A DNA stretch of 64,000 bases, from contig NZ_JAOVZU010000010.1 of assembly GCF_025717005.1 (NCBI RefSeq), positions 124,001-188,000 of the forward strand. The letters run 5' to 3'. This DNA is from Actinotalea endophytica. GTDB taxonomy: Bacteria; Actinomycetota; Actinomycetes; Actinomycetales; Cellulomonadaceae. The translations under genes were made by a program, and so were the position numbers. The notes beneath the pieces are model-generated. The model saw only the letters and a list, made by a program, of their open reading frames with translations. It searched no databases and was not told where the DNA came from. This document shows, piece after piece, positions 8,231-15,449 of the stretch; the stretch's first letter is position 1; every line of letters begins with the position of its first letter.

Positions 8231-8764
8231 TCACAGGTCCTCCTCGACGTCATGGGCGGCCCTCATCGCGGCATCGGGCTGGTGGGGGTCGCTGCTCTCG
8301 GCCGCGATGGTGGGGGTCCAGTCGGCGCGCGCCTTGGCCAGCGCCTCACGCACCAGCGCGGCTCCCCGGGCGTAGGACTCGGCCGTCGGAGCCGGGACGG
8401 GTTCGGGCTCGAGCCAGCCGGCCGCGCCCTTGCGCTCGGACTCGCACGCCCGGCAGTGGCCGGCGATCTCGTGCTCGTGGCCATCGACGGGGCAGCGCTC
8501 GGTCGCCGCGGACGGCACGCTCGTGGCTGCCTCGCTCGGGATTGCAGTTGCAGCTGCGGCCCACCACGCCCCCGGGTTGTTCAGCAGCGCGGGTGTGGTC
8601 GTAGTCGGGTCGGTGGCGACGACGATGGCTGCGATGGACAGGACCCGGTAGGACCGGTGGCCGTGGTTGCGGCCGAGGAACGTGACCAGGGAGTTGACGG
8701 GCCAGTCGGGGTGGTGGGCGTTAATCGACGCCGCGATGACCTGGATCTGCTCGGGTGTGGCCAT
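8231..8764 (-). CDS. Phage early protein, possible helicase-loader partner, 177 aa
   Basis: Starts MATPEQIQVIAASINAHHPD; its start codon shares one base with the stop of the initiator gene (TGATG). It has a Cys/His cluster in the middle (RCPVDGHEHEIAGHCRACES, about residues 91-110), a plausible zinc site. In lambda-like replication modules the gene after the initiator encodes the helicase loader, which suggests but does not prove that role. No ATPase motif is visible. Confidence 0.6.
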   Translation of the reverse strand: MATPEQIQVIAASINAHHPDWPVNSLVTFLGRNHGHRSYRVLSIAAIVVATDPTTTTPALLNNPGAWWAAAATAIPSEAATSVPSAATERCPVDGHEHEIAGHCRACESERKGAAGWLEPEPVPAPTAESYARGAALVREALAKARADWTPTIAAESSDPHQPDAAMRAAHDVEEDL

Positions 8765-9462
8765 CAGGAGTGACCTCCAGGGGTCAAGGCGTCGGTCGGC
8801 TCGCGCGTTACGTCAGTGACGTTTGACGCTTGAGGTGACCCATCTAGGGGTTGGGGGCTGGGGGTAGGGGGTAGGGGGAACACGCCCGCGCGCACGCGGG
8901 GGGTATCGGGAACCCTTCGGGGAAGGTCTCGGGAACCCTTCCCGATACCCTTTCCGGAACCCTTTCGGGAAGGGTCTGCCAGGTCGCTCAGGAGTGCGTC
9001 GACCACGGCGGTGACCTGGGCTCGCGTGCTCGGTCCGTCGTTGCGGCCGGGCTCGTCGGACAGCTCGTCAAGGGGCAGCCGCTGCAGTTCGTCACGCAGG
9101 GCTGTGCGCAGCCGCTGGGACTCGATCTGCCGGGCGTCCTCGCGCATGCGAATCATCACCTTGGGCAGGCGGTAGACCTCGTCGTTGCGCACGTAGGTGC
9201 GGACCAGCACCTCCTCCGTGTCGTCGTCGACCAGGACGAAGTGCGCCCGGGCGAGGTCGCAGAGGGTGGCCTCGATGTCCTCGGCGCAGGTGTCGCGGAC
9301 CTTCGCGGCCCAGCGGCGTGAGCGCATCGGGATCAGGCCGGCGAACGTGAGGTCGCGCTGCGAGAGCAGGAACATGTAGAGCCGCTGCGCTTCGTGGTCG
9401 AGCGCGAGGAACTCCGGGTTGTCCCAGATCCGGCACAGGATCCTGCCGTGCGTGCGGGCCAT
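8764..9462 (-). CDS. Phage replication initiator (winged-helix, replisome-organiser type)
   Basis: A 232-aa protein starting MARTHGRILCRIWDNPEF. The first ~120 residues match the pattern of phage replisome-organiser N-domains (DHEAQRLYMFLLSQRDLTFAG...LVRTYVRNDEVYRLPKVM). The last third is disordered and Ser/Pro/Gly-rich, with a KGSGKGIGKG run. The DNA encoding that run holds short repeats resembling origin iterons (8900-8976). By analogy with lambda O, the protein would bind these and recruit the loader encoded next door. Start chosen over an upstream extension because the upstream frame is a shadow of the RuvC-like gene. Confidence 0.8.
   Translation of the reverse strand: MARTHGRILCRIWDNPEFLALDHEAQRLYMFLLSQRDLTFAGLIPMRSRRWAAKVRDTCAEDIEATLCDLARAHFVLVDDDTEEVLVRTYVRNDEVYRLPKVMIRMREDARQIESQRLRTALRDELQRLPLDELSDEPGRNDGPSTRAQVTAVVDALLSDLADPSRKGSGKGIGKGSRDLPRRVPDTPRVRAGVFPLPPTPSPQPLDGSPQASNVTDVTREPTDALTPGGHS
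8900..8976. repeat. Iteron-like repeats inside the initiator gene (candidate prophage origin)
   Basis: Three direct copies of TC(G/C)GGAACCCTT start at 8906, 8929 and 8953, i.e. 23-24 bp apart, with related AAGGGT/ACCCTTTC elements between them. The copies fall in different reading frames of the host gene (AAG GGT TCC versus AGG GTT CCC), so the similarity is kept at DNA level rather than by peptide repetition. Location inside an initiator gene recalls the lambda origin. Role inferred. Confidence 0.55.
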
Positions 9463-9959
9463 CAGGCCGTCCCCTCGTGTGGCTCGTCGGCGGCGTAGAC
9501 CGCCAGGGCGTAGGCCTGCCAGGCGTCGGCGGCGAACCCGTAGAACCACCCAGGGGCGGCCTTGGTGCCCTTCCCGTGGTTCGGTGCGCTCGGCGCGAAC
9601 CGGTCGACCAGGGCCTGGCGCACGTTCGCGTCGTTGGCCCTGGCGGAGTGGCAGTGGTGGACCTTGACCGGGTGGCGCTTGATGAGGGCGGGCTCGTCGC
9701 CGGTCCGGGCGGTGCGGGCCTGGGCGAAGCGCCCGATCCACACGCAGGTCTCGAAGACGTCGGCGCCGACCGGCATGCCGTAGCTCGCGACCATCTCGAT
9801 CACGGCGAAGTCCGCGGCGCCGAGCGAGGTGAGCTCGAGCGCGGTGAGCAGCTCGTCGTTCGGAGTCTTGCCGTGGTCGAGGGGCCGGCGGGTGGCGACG
9901 TCGATCAGGACCCACCCGGAGGCGGTGTTGCCGGGGTCGATGGCCAGGAGCGTGCTCAC
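9462..9959 (-). CDS. RuvC-like Holliday-junction resolvase
   Basis: A 165-aa protein starting (GTG) MSTLLAIDPGNTASGWVLID. The DPGNTASGW strand carries the first catalytic aspartate; a glutamate follows in FAVIEMVASYGMP, and a C-terminal acidic site in FAADAWQAYALAVY, the RuvC/RNase-H-fold arrangement. Phage versions debranch recombination or replication intermediates before packaging. Start and stop overlap both neighbours (GTGA, and a shared base pair region with the initiator gene). It is shorter than host RuvC (about 175-190 aa) and belongs to the phage type. Confidence 0.85.
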   Translation of the reverse strand: MSTLLAIDPGNTASGWVLIDVATRRPLDHGKTPNDELLTALELTSLGAADFAVIEMVASYGMPVGADVFETCVWIGRFAQARTARTGDEPALIKRHPVKVHHCHSARANDANVRQALVDRFAPSAPNHGKGTKAAPGWFYGFAADAWQAYALAVYAADEPHEGTA

Positions 9960-10282
9960 AGGTGGTCGCCTCCCTGCAGGGGTGTGATGGCCAGGACGAA
10001 GTCGGCCCACCGGGCGACGTACCCGCAGGACGGCAGGACGCACCCGACGGTGTCGGCGTCGGCCATGAGCCGGCGGCCGGGCTCGCACAGGTGGAGCGTG
10101 GCGACGCGTTCGCACCCGGGGCACAGCCACAGCACGGACCAGGCTGCGGGCTGGTCGCCGGGGTGGCGGGCGTCGTGCTTGCGGTGCTCGCACGGGACCG
10201 CCGGGGCGAAGTCGAGGGCTTCGAGCGGGTCGCGGACGAGGGTCAGGTGCGGGGCCCGGGCTGGGTGCGCGGGGGCGGTCAT
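9956..10282 (-). CDS. Small zinc-binding phage protein, 108 aa
   Basis: ATG at 10282 (MTAPAHPARAPHLTLVRDPL) overlaps the preceding stop as ATGA. Cys/His residues are spread as PCEHRKHDARH, LCPGCERVATLHLCEPG and GCVLPSCGYVARW, a pattern suggesting a zinc-stabilised fold. No named family. The upstream open frame to 10645 is Arg/Pro-rich and not coding. Confidence 0.65.
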   Translation of the reverse strand: MTAPAHPARAPHLTLVRDPLEALDFAPAVPCEHRKHDARHPGDQPAAWSVLWLCPGCERVATLHLCEPGRRLMADADTVGCVLPSCGYVARWADFVLAITPLQGGDHL

Positions 10283-11469
10283 GCGGCGGCCCTCGTCTCG
10301 CGGATGAGGCTGAGGATGTCCTCGCGCTCGGCGCGCAGTGCGAGGGTCTCGATCGTGCCGACGGGCTTCTTGGCACCCACGCCGCACCGCACGGCGGCGG
10401 TCGCCGGGTTCACTCCGCCGCGGACCAGGTGCGCCCACTCGTCGAGGTCGACCGGGTGCCGGCGCTCGGTGGGCGTCGTGCAGTGGCGGTTGGCCTCGTA
10501 GTGGGTCCAGCAGGCCTTCATGCCGCGTCCGTGGGGTTCGGCGCAGCCGGCGACGTTGCACTCGCCGGGGCGGCCATAGCCGGCCGGTGGCGGGGTGTTC
10601 GGGTCGTCGAGCTGCTCGTCGTCCCAGGCCGCTGGCGGTGCCCACTGTTCGGTGCGGGCGCGGTTCAGGGCGCGCGAGACCGCGATCTTTGCGGGCATGG
10701 TCGTCGGGTTCGGCCGGGAGTTGCCGAGCGTGTCGTACAGGTCGCGGATCCCGCGTGCGTTCCGGGCGAGCACGGGCGTGCCAGCGAGCGCGGAGTCGAT
10801 GGCCTGCCGGTTAACCCCGGCGCGCTCGGCGAGCTGCTGCACGGACCAGCCGAGCGCGACGAGCGCCTGGACGCGGCGGGCGGTCCCGGTGGAGTCGACG
10901 ATCTGGCCGCCGGCGAGCTGGTCGATGCTCGGCATCGGGATCGCGAGGACGCGCTCTGCGGTGCGTCGCTGGACCTTGGACGCGGGCGGGCGATGGGTGC
11001 CATCGGCCCGGGTGATGCCGTAGAGGATCTTCGTCAGGGTGCCCGACGAGATGCCGTGGACGGCGGTGATGCGCTTGAGGCCCATCCCGGCCTCGAGCAG
11101 GGCCCGCAGGCGCTCCCGGACGGGCTCGGCGTCGACCATGGCGGTGCGGCCGTAGGCGATGTTGCGAGTCCGCTGGGTCTCGTAGTCGGAGTTGGCCGTC
11201 GCGCAGGGGATGCACCGGCAGCGGTCGAGGACGTAGCAGGCGTGGGTTCCGTGCTGGTGCTGGGTGCGCTTGTGGTGGCAGGGCTTGGGGGTGCGATCGA
11301 CCGCGGCGGAGCGGGCCAGCCCGCGGGCCCGGGCGGCTTCGGAGGCGCGGTGCTTGTTGCAGGAGTGCATGGCCAGGGCGTGGTTGGCGAGGCCGGCGGT
11401 GGTGCGCTTGGACGTCCAGCCGCACTCGGGGCAGGTGCGCACGACGTCCCAGGACTGGCGGGCGCTCAT
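10279..11469 (-). CDS. Multi-HTH DNA-binding phage protein, 396 aa
   Basis: ATG at 11469 (MSARQSWDVVRTCPECGW). An N-terminal C2H2-like finger (C-x2-C ... H-x4-H) is followed by a Cys/His-rich segment (YVLDRCRCIPCATANSDY) and two HTH-like units: GLKRITAVHGISSGTLTKIL (about residues 130-150) and WSVQQLAERAGVNRQAIDSA (about 210-230). Such WhiA/HTH-type proteins with a CRCxxC segment are common in actinophages and are thought to regulate or organise early DNA functions. The Trp-rich C-terminus has another Cys/His group (CNVAGCAEPHGRG). Regulatory role inferred. Confidence 0.75.
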   Translation of the reverse strand: MSARQSWDVVRTCPECGWTSKRTTAGLANHALAMHSCNKHRASEAARARGLARSAAVDRTPKPCHHKRTQHQHGTHACYVLDRCRCIPCATANSDYETQRTRNIAYGRTAMVDAEPVRERLRALLEAGMGLKRITAVHGISSGTLTKILYGITRADGTHRPPASKVQRRTAERVLAIPMPSIDQLAGGQIVDSTGTARRVQALVALGWSVQQLAERAGVNRQAIDSALAGTPVLARNARGIRDLYDTLGNSRPNPTTMPAKIAVSRALNRARTEQWAPPAAWDDEQLDDPNTPPPAGYGRPGECNVAGCAEPHGRGMKACWTHYEANRHCTTPTERRHPVDLDEWAHLVRGGVNPATAAVRCGVGAKKPVGTIETLALRAEREDILSLIRETRAAA

Positions 11470-11669
11470 CGGGTCGCCTCGATGCGTCCGGCCTGGTGCT
11501 GGTGAGGGTGGTAGGCGACGGTGCCCTCGATCTCGGCGCGAACCGTGGTCGCGCCCTCGATGGTCCAGGGGCAGTGCTGGCACTCGGCGCGGTGTCGGTC
11601 GTCGTCGAGCTTGCGGATCGGGACCCGAGGCCGGGCGATCGGGGTCGTGTTGGGCTCGGGGGTCGCCAT
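11466..11669 (-). CDS. Small zinc-finger-like protein, 67 aa
   Basis: Starts MATPEPNTTPIARPRVPIRK and holds C-x2-C followed by His residues (AECQHCPWT...YHPHQHQ), so probably a single zinc finger. Coupled by ATGA to the HTH gene downstream. A 78-nt gap separates it from the DUF2303 gene stop upstream, one of the few non-overlapping junctions in the operon. Confidence 0.65.
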   Translation of the reverse strand: MATPEPNTTPIARPRVPIRKLDDDRHRAECQHCPWTIEGATTVRAEIEGTVAYHPHQHQAGRIEATR

Positions 11670-11747
11670 GACCCTGCTCCCTTCGCTGGTCGAGGTGGTG
11701 CCAGATGCCCTGGCGCGGTCGGGCCACGCCAGGGCGCCGGCGGTGGG

Positions 11748-12593
11748 TCAGGCGCCGGGCCAGCCGGTCAGGACCGGGGTGCCCTCGTCGATGCCGCTCT
11801 CGACCTCGACGGCGATGTCGTCGAACGCGGCGCGCAGCACGTCCTCGGGTCGGTCGAGCACGAACCCGATGGAGAGCTGGCCCTCGGCGATCCGGTAGCG
11901 CAGCCGGGCGGTGACCTTGTAGGTCGGGGAGCCTTCGTAGGGCACGAGCGCGAGCTCGAAGGTCTCCGGGATGGTGAGCTCGCCCTTGCGCCCGGCCTTC
12001 GCGTCGACCTGCTCGCGGTAGACGATCGCGACTTCCCCGGTGGACAGGCGCTGGGAGGACTCGAAGTCGACCGACCGTGCGGCCTTGAACGTCTGGGCGA
12101 CCTCGAGCAGGTCGGCGGAGGCGGGCTTGACGATGTCGATGGCTCGGTCCTCGATGAGCTCGGCCAGGCGCACCTGGGACCCCATCTGCCCCGACGCCTT
12201 CTCCCAGGCGAGCCACGACGGGGTCTTGCGGAGCATGAGCGTGGCGATGTGGTCGCCGTGCCCCGGGGTGTTGGTGGCGTTGCCGTTGATGACGGCGCGG
12301 ATCGCGGAGCGCTCGACGTCGGCCCAGACCTCGGTGCCCTCGGTGTGGTGGCGGTTGATGTAGGCCACCAGGCTCGTGGCGGTGTGCAGGATGACCAGGC
12401 CGGTCTTGCGCAGCGGGGTCTCGGCCAGGTGCTGCGCCTTGTCCAGGAGGTCGACGATCACCGGGGCGGACCCGTCGGCCGGGGTCAGGGCGTAGAACCG
12501 GTTGTGCTCCTCGAGCGGCTTGGGCTCGGCGATCTTCACGCCGGCGTTGATGGCGTCCTGGGTGTCGGTGGTCATGGTGTCCTCGGCGCTCAT
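11748..12593 (-). CDS. DUF2303 family phage protein
   Basis: A 281-aa protein starting MSAEDTMTTDTQDAINAGVK. Features typical of DUF2303 (YfdQ-like) include FYALTPADGSAPVIVDLLDK, a central TPSWLAWEKASGQMGSQVRL segment and a C-terminal ADGQL-type strand (ARLRYRIAEGQLSIGFVL). Members are encoded in recombination regions of many temperate phages; the molecular function is not established. An internal ATG seven codons in (12575) is an alternative start. It is coupled to the 123-aa gene by ATGA. Confidence 0.8.
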   Translation of the reverse strand: MSAEDTMTTDTQDAINAGVKIAEPKPLEEHNRFYALTPADGSAPVIVDLLDKAQHLAETPLRKTGLVILHTATSLVAYINRHHTEGTEVWADVERSAIRAVINGNATNTPGHGDHIATLMLRKTPSWLAWEKASGQMGSQVRLAELIEDRAIDIVKPASADLLEVAQTFKAARSVDFESSQRLSTGEVAIVYREQVDAKAGRKGELTIPETFELALVPYEGSPTYKVTARLRYRIAEGQLSIGFVLDRPEDVLRAAFDDIAVEVESGIDEGTPVLTGWPGA

Positions 12594-12961
12594 GCGCGCT
12601 GCTCCTTGCGGTCGGTGCGGGTGGGTGAGGCGGGCACCTCGCGCAGGCCCTCGAAGGTGGGCTGCAGGGGGTTCTCGCGGGTGAGGTTCCCGGCGTCGTC
12701 GCCGTAGAAGATCGACTTGCGGCGGTCGTGCTGGGGCAGGGCGACCTTGACGACGTCGGTCACGGTCAGGGTGTTGGTGGTCGCCTTGTCGAACGGGGCG
12801 ATGCTGATCGTGAGCGTGAGGACACCCTTCTTGCCGGTGTCCTTGACGGCCCGGACGAGCTCGGCCAGCCCGTCGGTGAGCTCGTCGTGGGTGCGGCCCG
12901 AGGACTGCTCGCGCAGCCAGTCGGCGAAGGGCCGCACGTGCGGGTCTGGGCTGTCGGTCAT
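12590..12961 (-). CDS. Conserved actinophage early protein, 123 aa
   Basis: ATG at 12961 (MTDSPDPHVRPFADWLREQS). The segment THDELTDGLAELVRAVKDTG followed by KKGVLTLTISIAPFD is a pattern I recognise from actinophage proteins encoded beside DUF2303 genes; no function is known. Predicted helix then a beta-sheet domain. The frame upstream of 12961 is a shadow. Confidence 0.7.
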   Translation of the reverse strand: MTDSPDPHVRPFADWLREQSSGRTHDELTDGLAELVRAVKDTGKKGVLTLTISIAPFDKATTNTLTVTDVVKVALPQHDRRKSIFYGDDAGNLTRENPLQPTFEGLREVPASPTRTDRKEQRA

Positions 12962-13188
12962 GAGTGCCTCCCGGGGCGTGCGTAGTCGTTGCGGTCTCGT
13001 CCATCGGGGCCGACCTCGATGTCGAGCTGGGTGCCGTCGCAGCGGGTCGTGGTGACCCGCCAGCGGCCGTTGGTGGCGAGCGGCTTGACGCGCTCGACGG
13101 TGAAGGTCGCGAGCTCGGTGCCGCGCCCGGCGCAGGAGTGCAGGACCTGGACCGGGTCGCCGGTCGCGTAGGGGGCGCGGGGGCTCAC
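12958..13188 (-). CDS. Small beta-rich phage protein, 76 aa
   Basis: ATG at 13188 (MSPRAPYATGDPVQVLHSCA). The sequence reads like a small SH3/OB-like barrel: short strands separated by glycines (GTELATFTVERVKPLATNGR), with no catalytic residues evident. Stop overlaps the next start (ATGA). Its 5' end is 44 nt from the divergent 69-aa gene. Confidence 0.65.
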   Translation of the reverse strand: MSPRAPYATGDPVQVLHSCAGRGTELATFTVERVKPLATNGRWRVTTTRCDGTQLDIEVGPDGRDRNDYARPGRHS

Positions 13189-13232
13189 GAGAGTGGCTCC
13201 CGCGAGCGGGTCGCGTCTGCGACGATGCGAGC

Positions 13233-13442
13233 ATGGGTGGAGCGCTGAGCAAGACCTTCAGGCTGGAATTCGAAGGTGCGACGTGGGGCGAGCTGAGGAC
13301 CTTCTTGGAGGCTGGGCTCGACGCCGGGGTCGGCGATGACGAGGAGATCGACCTCGTGTGGAACGACGATGATCCGAATGCGGGCCCGGAGGCGTTCGAG
13401 ATCACCTTGGTCTCCAAGGCGAAGGTCAAGTCCGACAGCTGA
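13233..13442 (+). CDS. Small acidic protein, 69 aa, opposite strand
   Basis: Starts MGGALSKTFRLEFEGATWGE and is acidic (DDEEIDLVWNDDDPNAG). The composition resembles actinobacterial proteins with an LEFEGATW-type strand. It interrupts the leftward operon, diverging from the 76-aa gene and converging with the ASCH gene 12 nt away. The opposite strand here has only an Arg/Pro-rich frame, so this is the coding strand. Function unknown. Confidence 0.6.
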   Translation: MGGALSKTFRLEFEGATWGELRTFLEAGLDAGVGDDEEIDLVWNDDDPNAGPEAFEITLVSKAKVKSDS

Positions 13443-13453
13443 GGCTGGAGCGC

Positions 13454-13912
13454 TCACAGCGCCACCTGCTCTCGCACGGCGGCCTCGACGTCGTCGGGCA
13501 AGGTCCACAGGCTCAGGAACCCGCGAGCCGGGACGGGCGTGGGCAGCGGACGCACGTTGGCAAGCACGAGGTGGTGGACGAAGAACCGCTCGGCCCACCG
13601 GGAGCACCCGCACCACTGGACCTCAGGCGGCGGCGCCTCGTGCACGTCGACGAGCTCGGCGACGGCGAGGACGTGGCCGAGCTGCGGTCCGACGTCGACG
13701 CCGGCCTCTCGCGCCTCGGTCCACCACTGGACCCATGCGGCGCGGGTGAGCGCGGACGACAGGTCGCTCTCGTCGTCGGTGAGCCCCGCGTGGATCGCGA
13801 CGAGCCCGCGGTAGGTCCCGGCGATGTTCCGGGTGCGGTTCTCGACGTCCTTGCCGCCATGGATGATCGCCCAGGCCCAGGGCTGCTTCACGGTGATCGC
13901 GCGGAGGGTCAC
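13454..13912 (-). CDS. ASCH-domain protein
   Basis: A 152-aa protein from a GTG at 13912 (MTLRAITVKQPWAWAIIHGG). The ITVKQPWAWAI...KDVENRTRN start and the later GHVLAVAELVDVHEAPPP strand match ASCH/YqfB-type RNA-binding-fold proteins, some of which hydrolyse modified nucleosides (N4-acetylcytidine amidohydrolase). Phage copies may act on modified bases or RNA (inference). GTGA overlap with the preceding stop fixes the start; the 15 extra N-terminal codons of the longer frame have no start signal. Confidence 0.8.
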   Translation of the reverse strand: MTLRAITVKQPWAWAIIHGGKDVENRTRNIAGTYRGLVAIHAGLTDDESDLSSALTRAAWVQWWTEAREAGVDVGPQLGHVLAVAELVDVHEAPPPEVQWCGCSRWAERFFVHHLVLANVRPLPTPVPARGFLSLWTLPDDVEAAVREQVAL

Positions 13913-14091
13913 GCCGCTCGCCCCCTGCCGTCCGGGTGAGGTCGCTGCCCGCGGCACAGGTGGGTGCGCTTGGCCTGCTCGATGGCGCGCCGGTCGGTCG
14001 CGAGGAACCGGTCGACGCGGATCCCGCAGGTGCAGACCAGGTCGCGGTGCTCGGCGTCGCCGGGGACGGGGCGCAGGGTGAAGGTGCTCAC
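13909..14091 (-). CDS. Small phage protein with C-x-C motif, 60 aa
   Basis: GTG at 14091 (MSTFTLRPVPGDAEHRDLVC) overlaps the upstream stop as GTGA. Contains VCTCG and a C-terminal CRGQR, a possible zinc site. Hypothetical. The longer frame upstream lies inside the finger gene and is not coding. Confidence 0.6.
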   Translation of the reverse strand: MSTFTLRPVPGDAEHRDLVCTCGIRVDRFLATDRRAIEQAKRTHLCRGQRPHPDGRGRAA

Positions 14092-14537
14092 GAGGTCGCC
14101 TCGTGGGTGTGGTAGTCCGGGTGCTTCGTCGCCATGTGGCGTCGGACGTTGGTGAACGACCGGTGGCAGCCGGGGACCGGGCACACGCCGTTCGCGATCA
14201 TGTTGCGGATCCGGGTTGCGTGGCCCTTGTGGGCCGCAGCCGAGCGACGTGCGGCCGTCGCCTGGTCGCGGTAGAACCGCTCGGAGTCCTCGGCGAGCCG
14301 GCGCCGGCGGTCCGCCTGGGCGCGCTCGTCGCGGAGCCGGTCGATCTCCTGCTCCTGCTTGGACTTGCCGTAGAACCCCTGCTCGTGCCCGGCCGGGCAG
14401 TAGAAGTCCTGGTGGTCAGCCCGGCGCCGGCGTTCGAAGTCGACGCTGATGCCGAACGGCATGCCGCACGTGGGGCAGGTCAGCACGGTGATCGTCGTCG
14501 ACCAGGTCTGCGTGCCGAGCATGGTGCCCCGGCTCAT
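14088..14537 (-). CDS. C2H2 zinc-finger phage protein, 149 aa
   Basis: ATG at 14537 (MSRGTMLGTQTWSTTITVLT). An N-terminal ribbon (CPTCGMPFGI ... FYCPAGHEQG) is followed by a charged coiled-coil (EQEIDRLRDERAQADRRRRL, about residues 60-95) and a C-terminal C2H2 finger (CPVPGCHRSFTNVRRHMATKH). This ribbon-coil-finger order is common in actinophage recombination operons. It is coupled to recT by ATGA. DNA binding likely; role unknown. Confidence 0.75.
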   Translation of the reverse strand: MSRGTMLGTQTWSTTITVLTCPTCGMPFGISVDFERRRRADHQDFYCPAGHEQGFYGKSKQEQEIDRLRDERAQADRRRRLAEDSERFYRDQATAARRSAAAHKGHATRIRNMIANGVCPVPGCHRSFTNVRRHMATKHPDYHTHEATS

Positions 14538-15448
14538 CGCCGACCACGCCCGCCGGGCGCCTTCACCTCGGGCCAGGACTCCTCGCCGCCCGGGGGCTCC
14601 TCGACCGGGAGCTCGTCGGCGGGCGGCTCGTCGTCGAGCACCTCGGAGTCGGTCACGTCGACCGGGTCGGCCTCGTGCTGCTCGACGGGGGTCACGTCGA
14701 TGAACCCCGGGGAGACCTCGTCGAGGTCGCGGGTGGTGTCCTCGCCGGTGCGGACCGACTCGTCGAGCGCGGCCGCGGTGGCGAGGTTGTGCAGCTCGGA
14801 GGACAGCGGCAGCCACCGCACGAGCTGGCGCACGGCGGTCTTGCGGGCCATCGCGTCCCAGTCGGTCACCCACGGGCCGTTGCCGGACGCGCGGGAGCGC
14901 TTGCGGATCGCGTCGACGTCCTCGCGGGACATGACGATGAACGCGGACCCGCCGTCCTTGAGGACCGCAACGGCGTAGACGGCGATGACCTCGCCGCGGC
15001 CGTTGAGCGCGGGCTTGTGGTGCAGGACCGGGTCCAGGCCGTAGGCGTAGTCGAACTCGTCGTGCTCGTGCACGGTGTGCGCGGCGATCGACTTGAGCTG
15101 CCCGGACTGCCAGGCGAGCTTGACCAGGCCCCGGTACCCGGGGATGAAGGTCACGTTGTTGCCGTAGGGCACCAGGTAGGCCTCGCCGAGCGGGCCGGGC
15201 TCCAGGCCGAGCTGCGCGGAGGTCATCAGGGCCCCGAGGAACGACTGCGGGTTGCAGCGCGCGAGCTGCGGGGTCTGGCGCAGCACGGTGAGCGCGATCC
15301 GGGCGAGCCGGTCGGGGTCCATGTGCTTGGGCAGGGCCCGCGCGATCTGCGGACGCATCTGCTCGATCATCTGGGCGAGGGTCTGCGGGGCCTCGCCCTG
15401 CTGGACCTCCGCGTTGTGCTGCACACGCTGTGCGACGTCACGTCCCAT
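14534..15448 (-). CDS. recT: RecT-family single-strand annealing protein
   Basis: A 304-aa protein with the RecT core: ARIALTVLRQTPQLARCNPQ, FLGALMTSAQLGLEPGPLGE, AYLVPYGNNVTFIPGYRGLV and a later AVYAVAVLKDGG / DWDAMARKTAVRQL. RecT anneals complementary strands after the partner exonuclease resects DNA ends, here the YqaJ-type nuclease encoded just upstream. The acidic Pro/Glu-rich tail (about residues 235-304) is typical of the family's variable end. Length fits RecT homologues (about 270-320 aa). Confidence 0.93.
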   Translation of the reverse strand: MGRDVAQRVQHNAEVQQGEAPQTLAQMIEQMRPQIARALPKHMDPDRLARIALTVLRQTPQLARCNPQSFLGALMTSAQLGLEPGPLGEAYLVPYGNNVTFIPGYRGLVKLAWQSGQLKSIAAHTVHEHDEFDYAYGLDPVLHHKPALNGRGEVIAVYAVAVLKDGGSAFIVMSREDVDAIRKRSRASGNGPWVTDWDAMARKTAVRQLVRWLPLSSELHNLATAAALDESVRTGEDTTRDLDEVSPGFIDVTPVEQHEADPVDVTDSEVLDDEPPADELPVEEPPGGEESWPEVKAPGGRGRR

Positions 15449-15449
15449 G

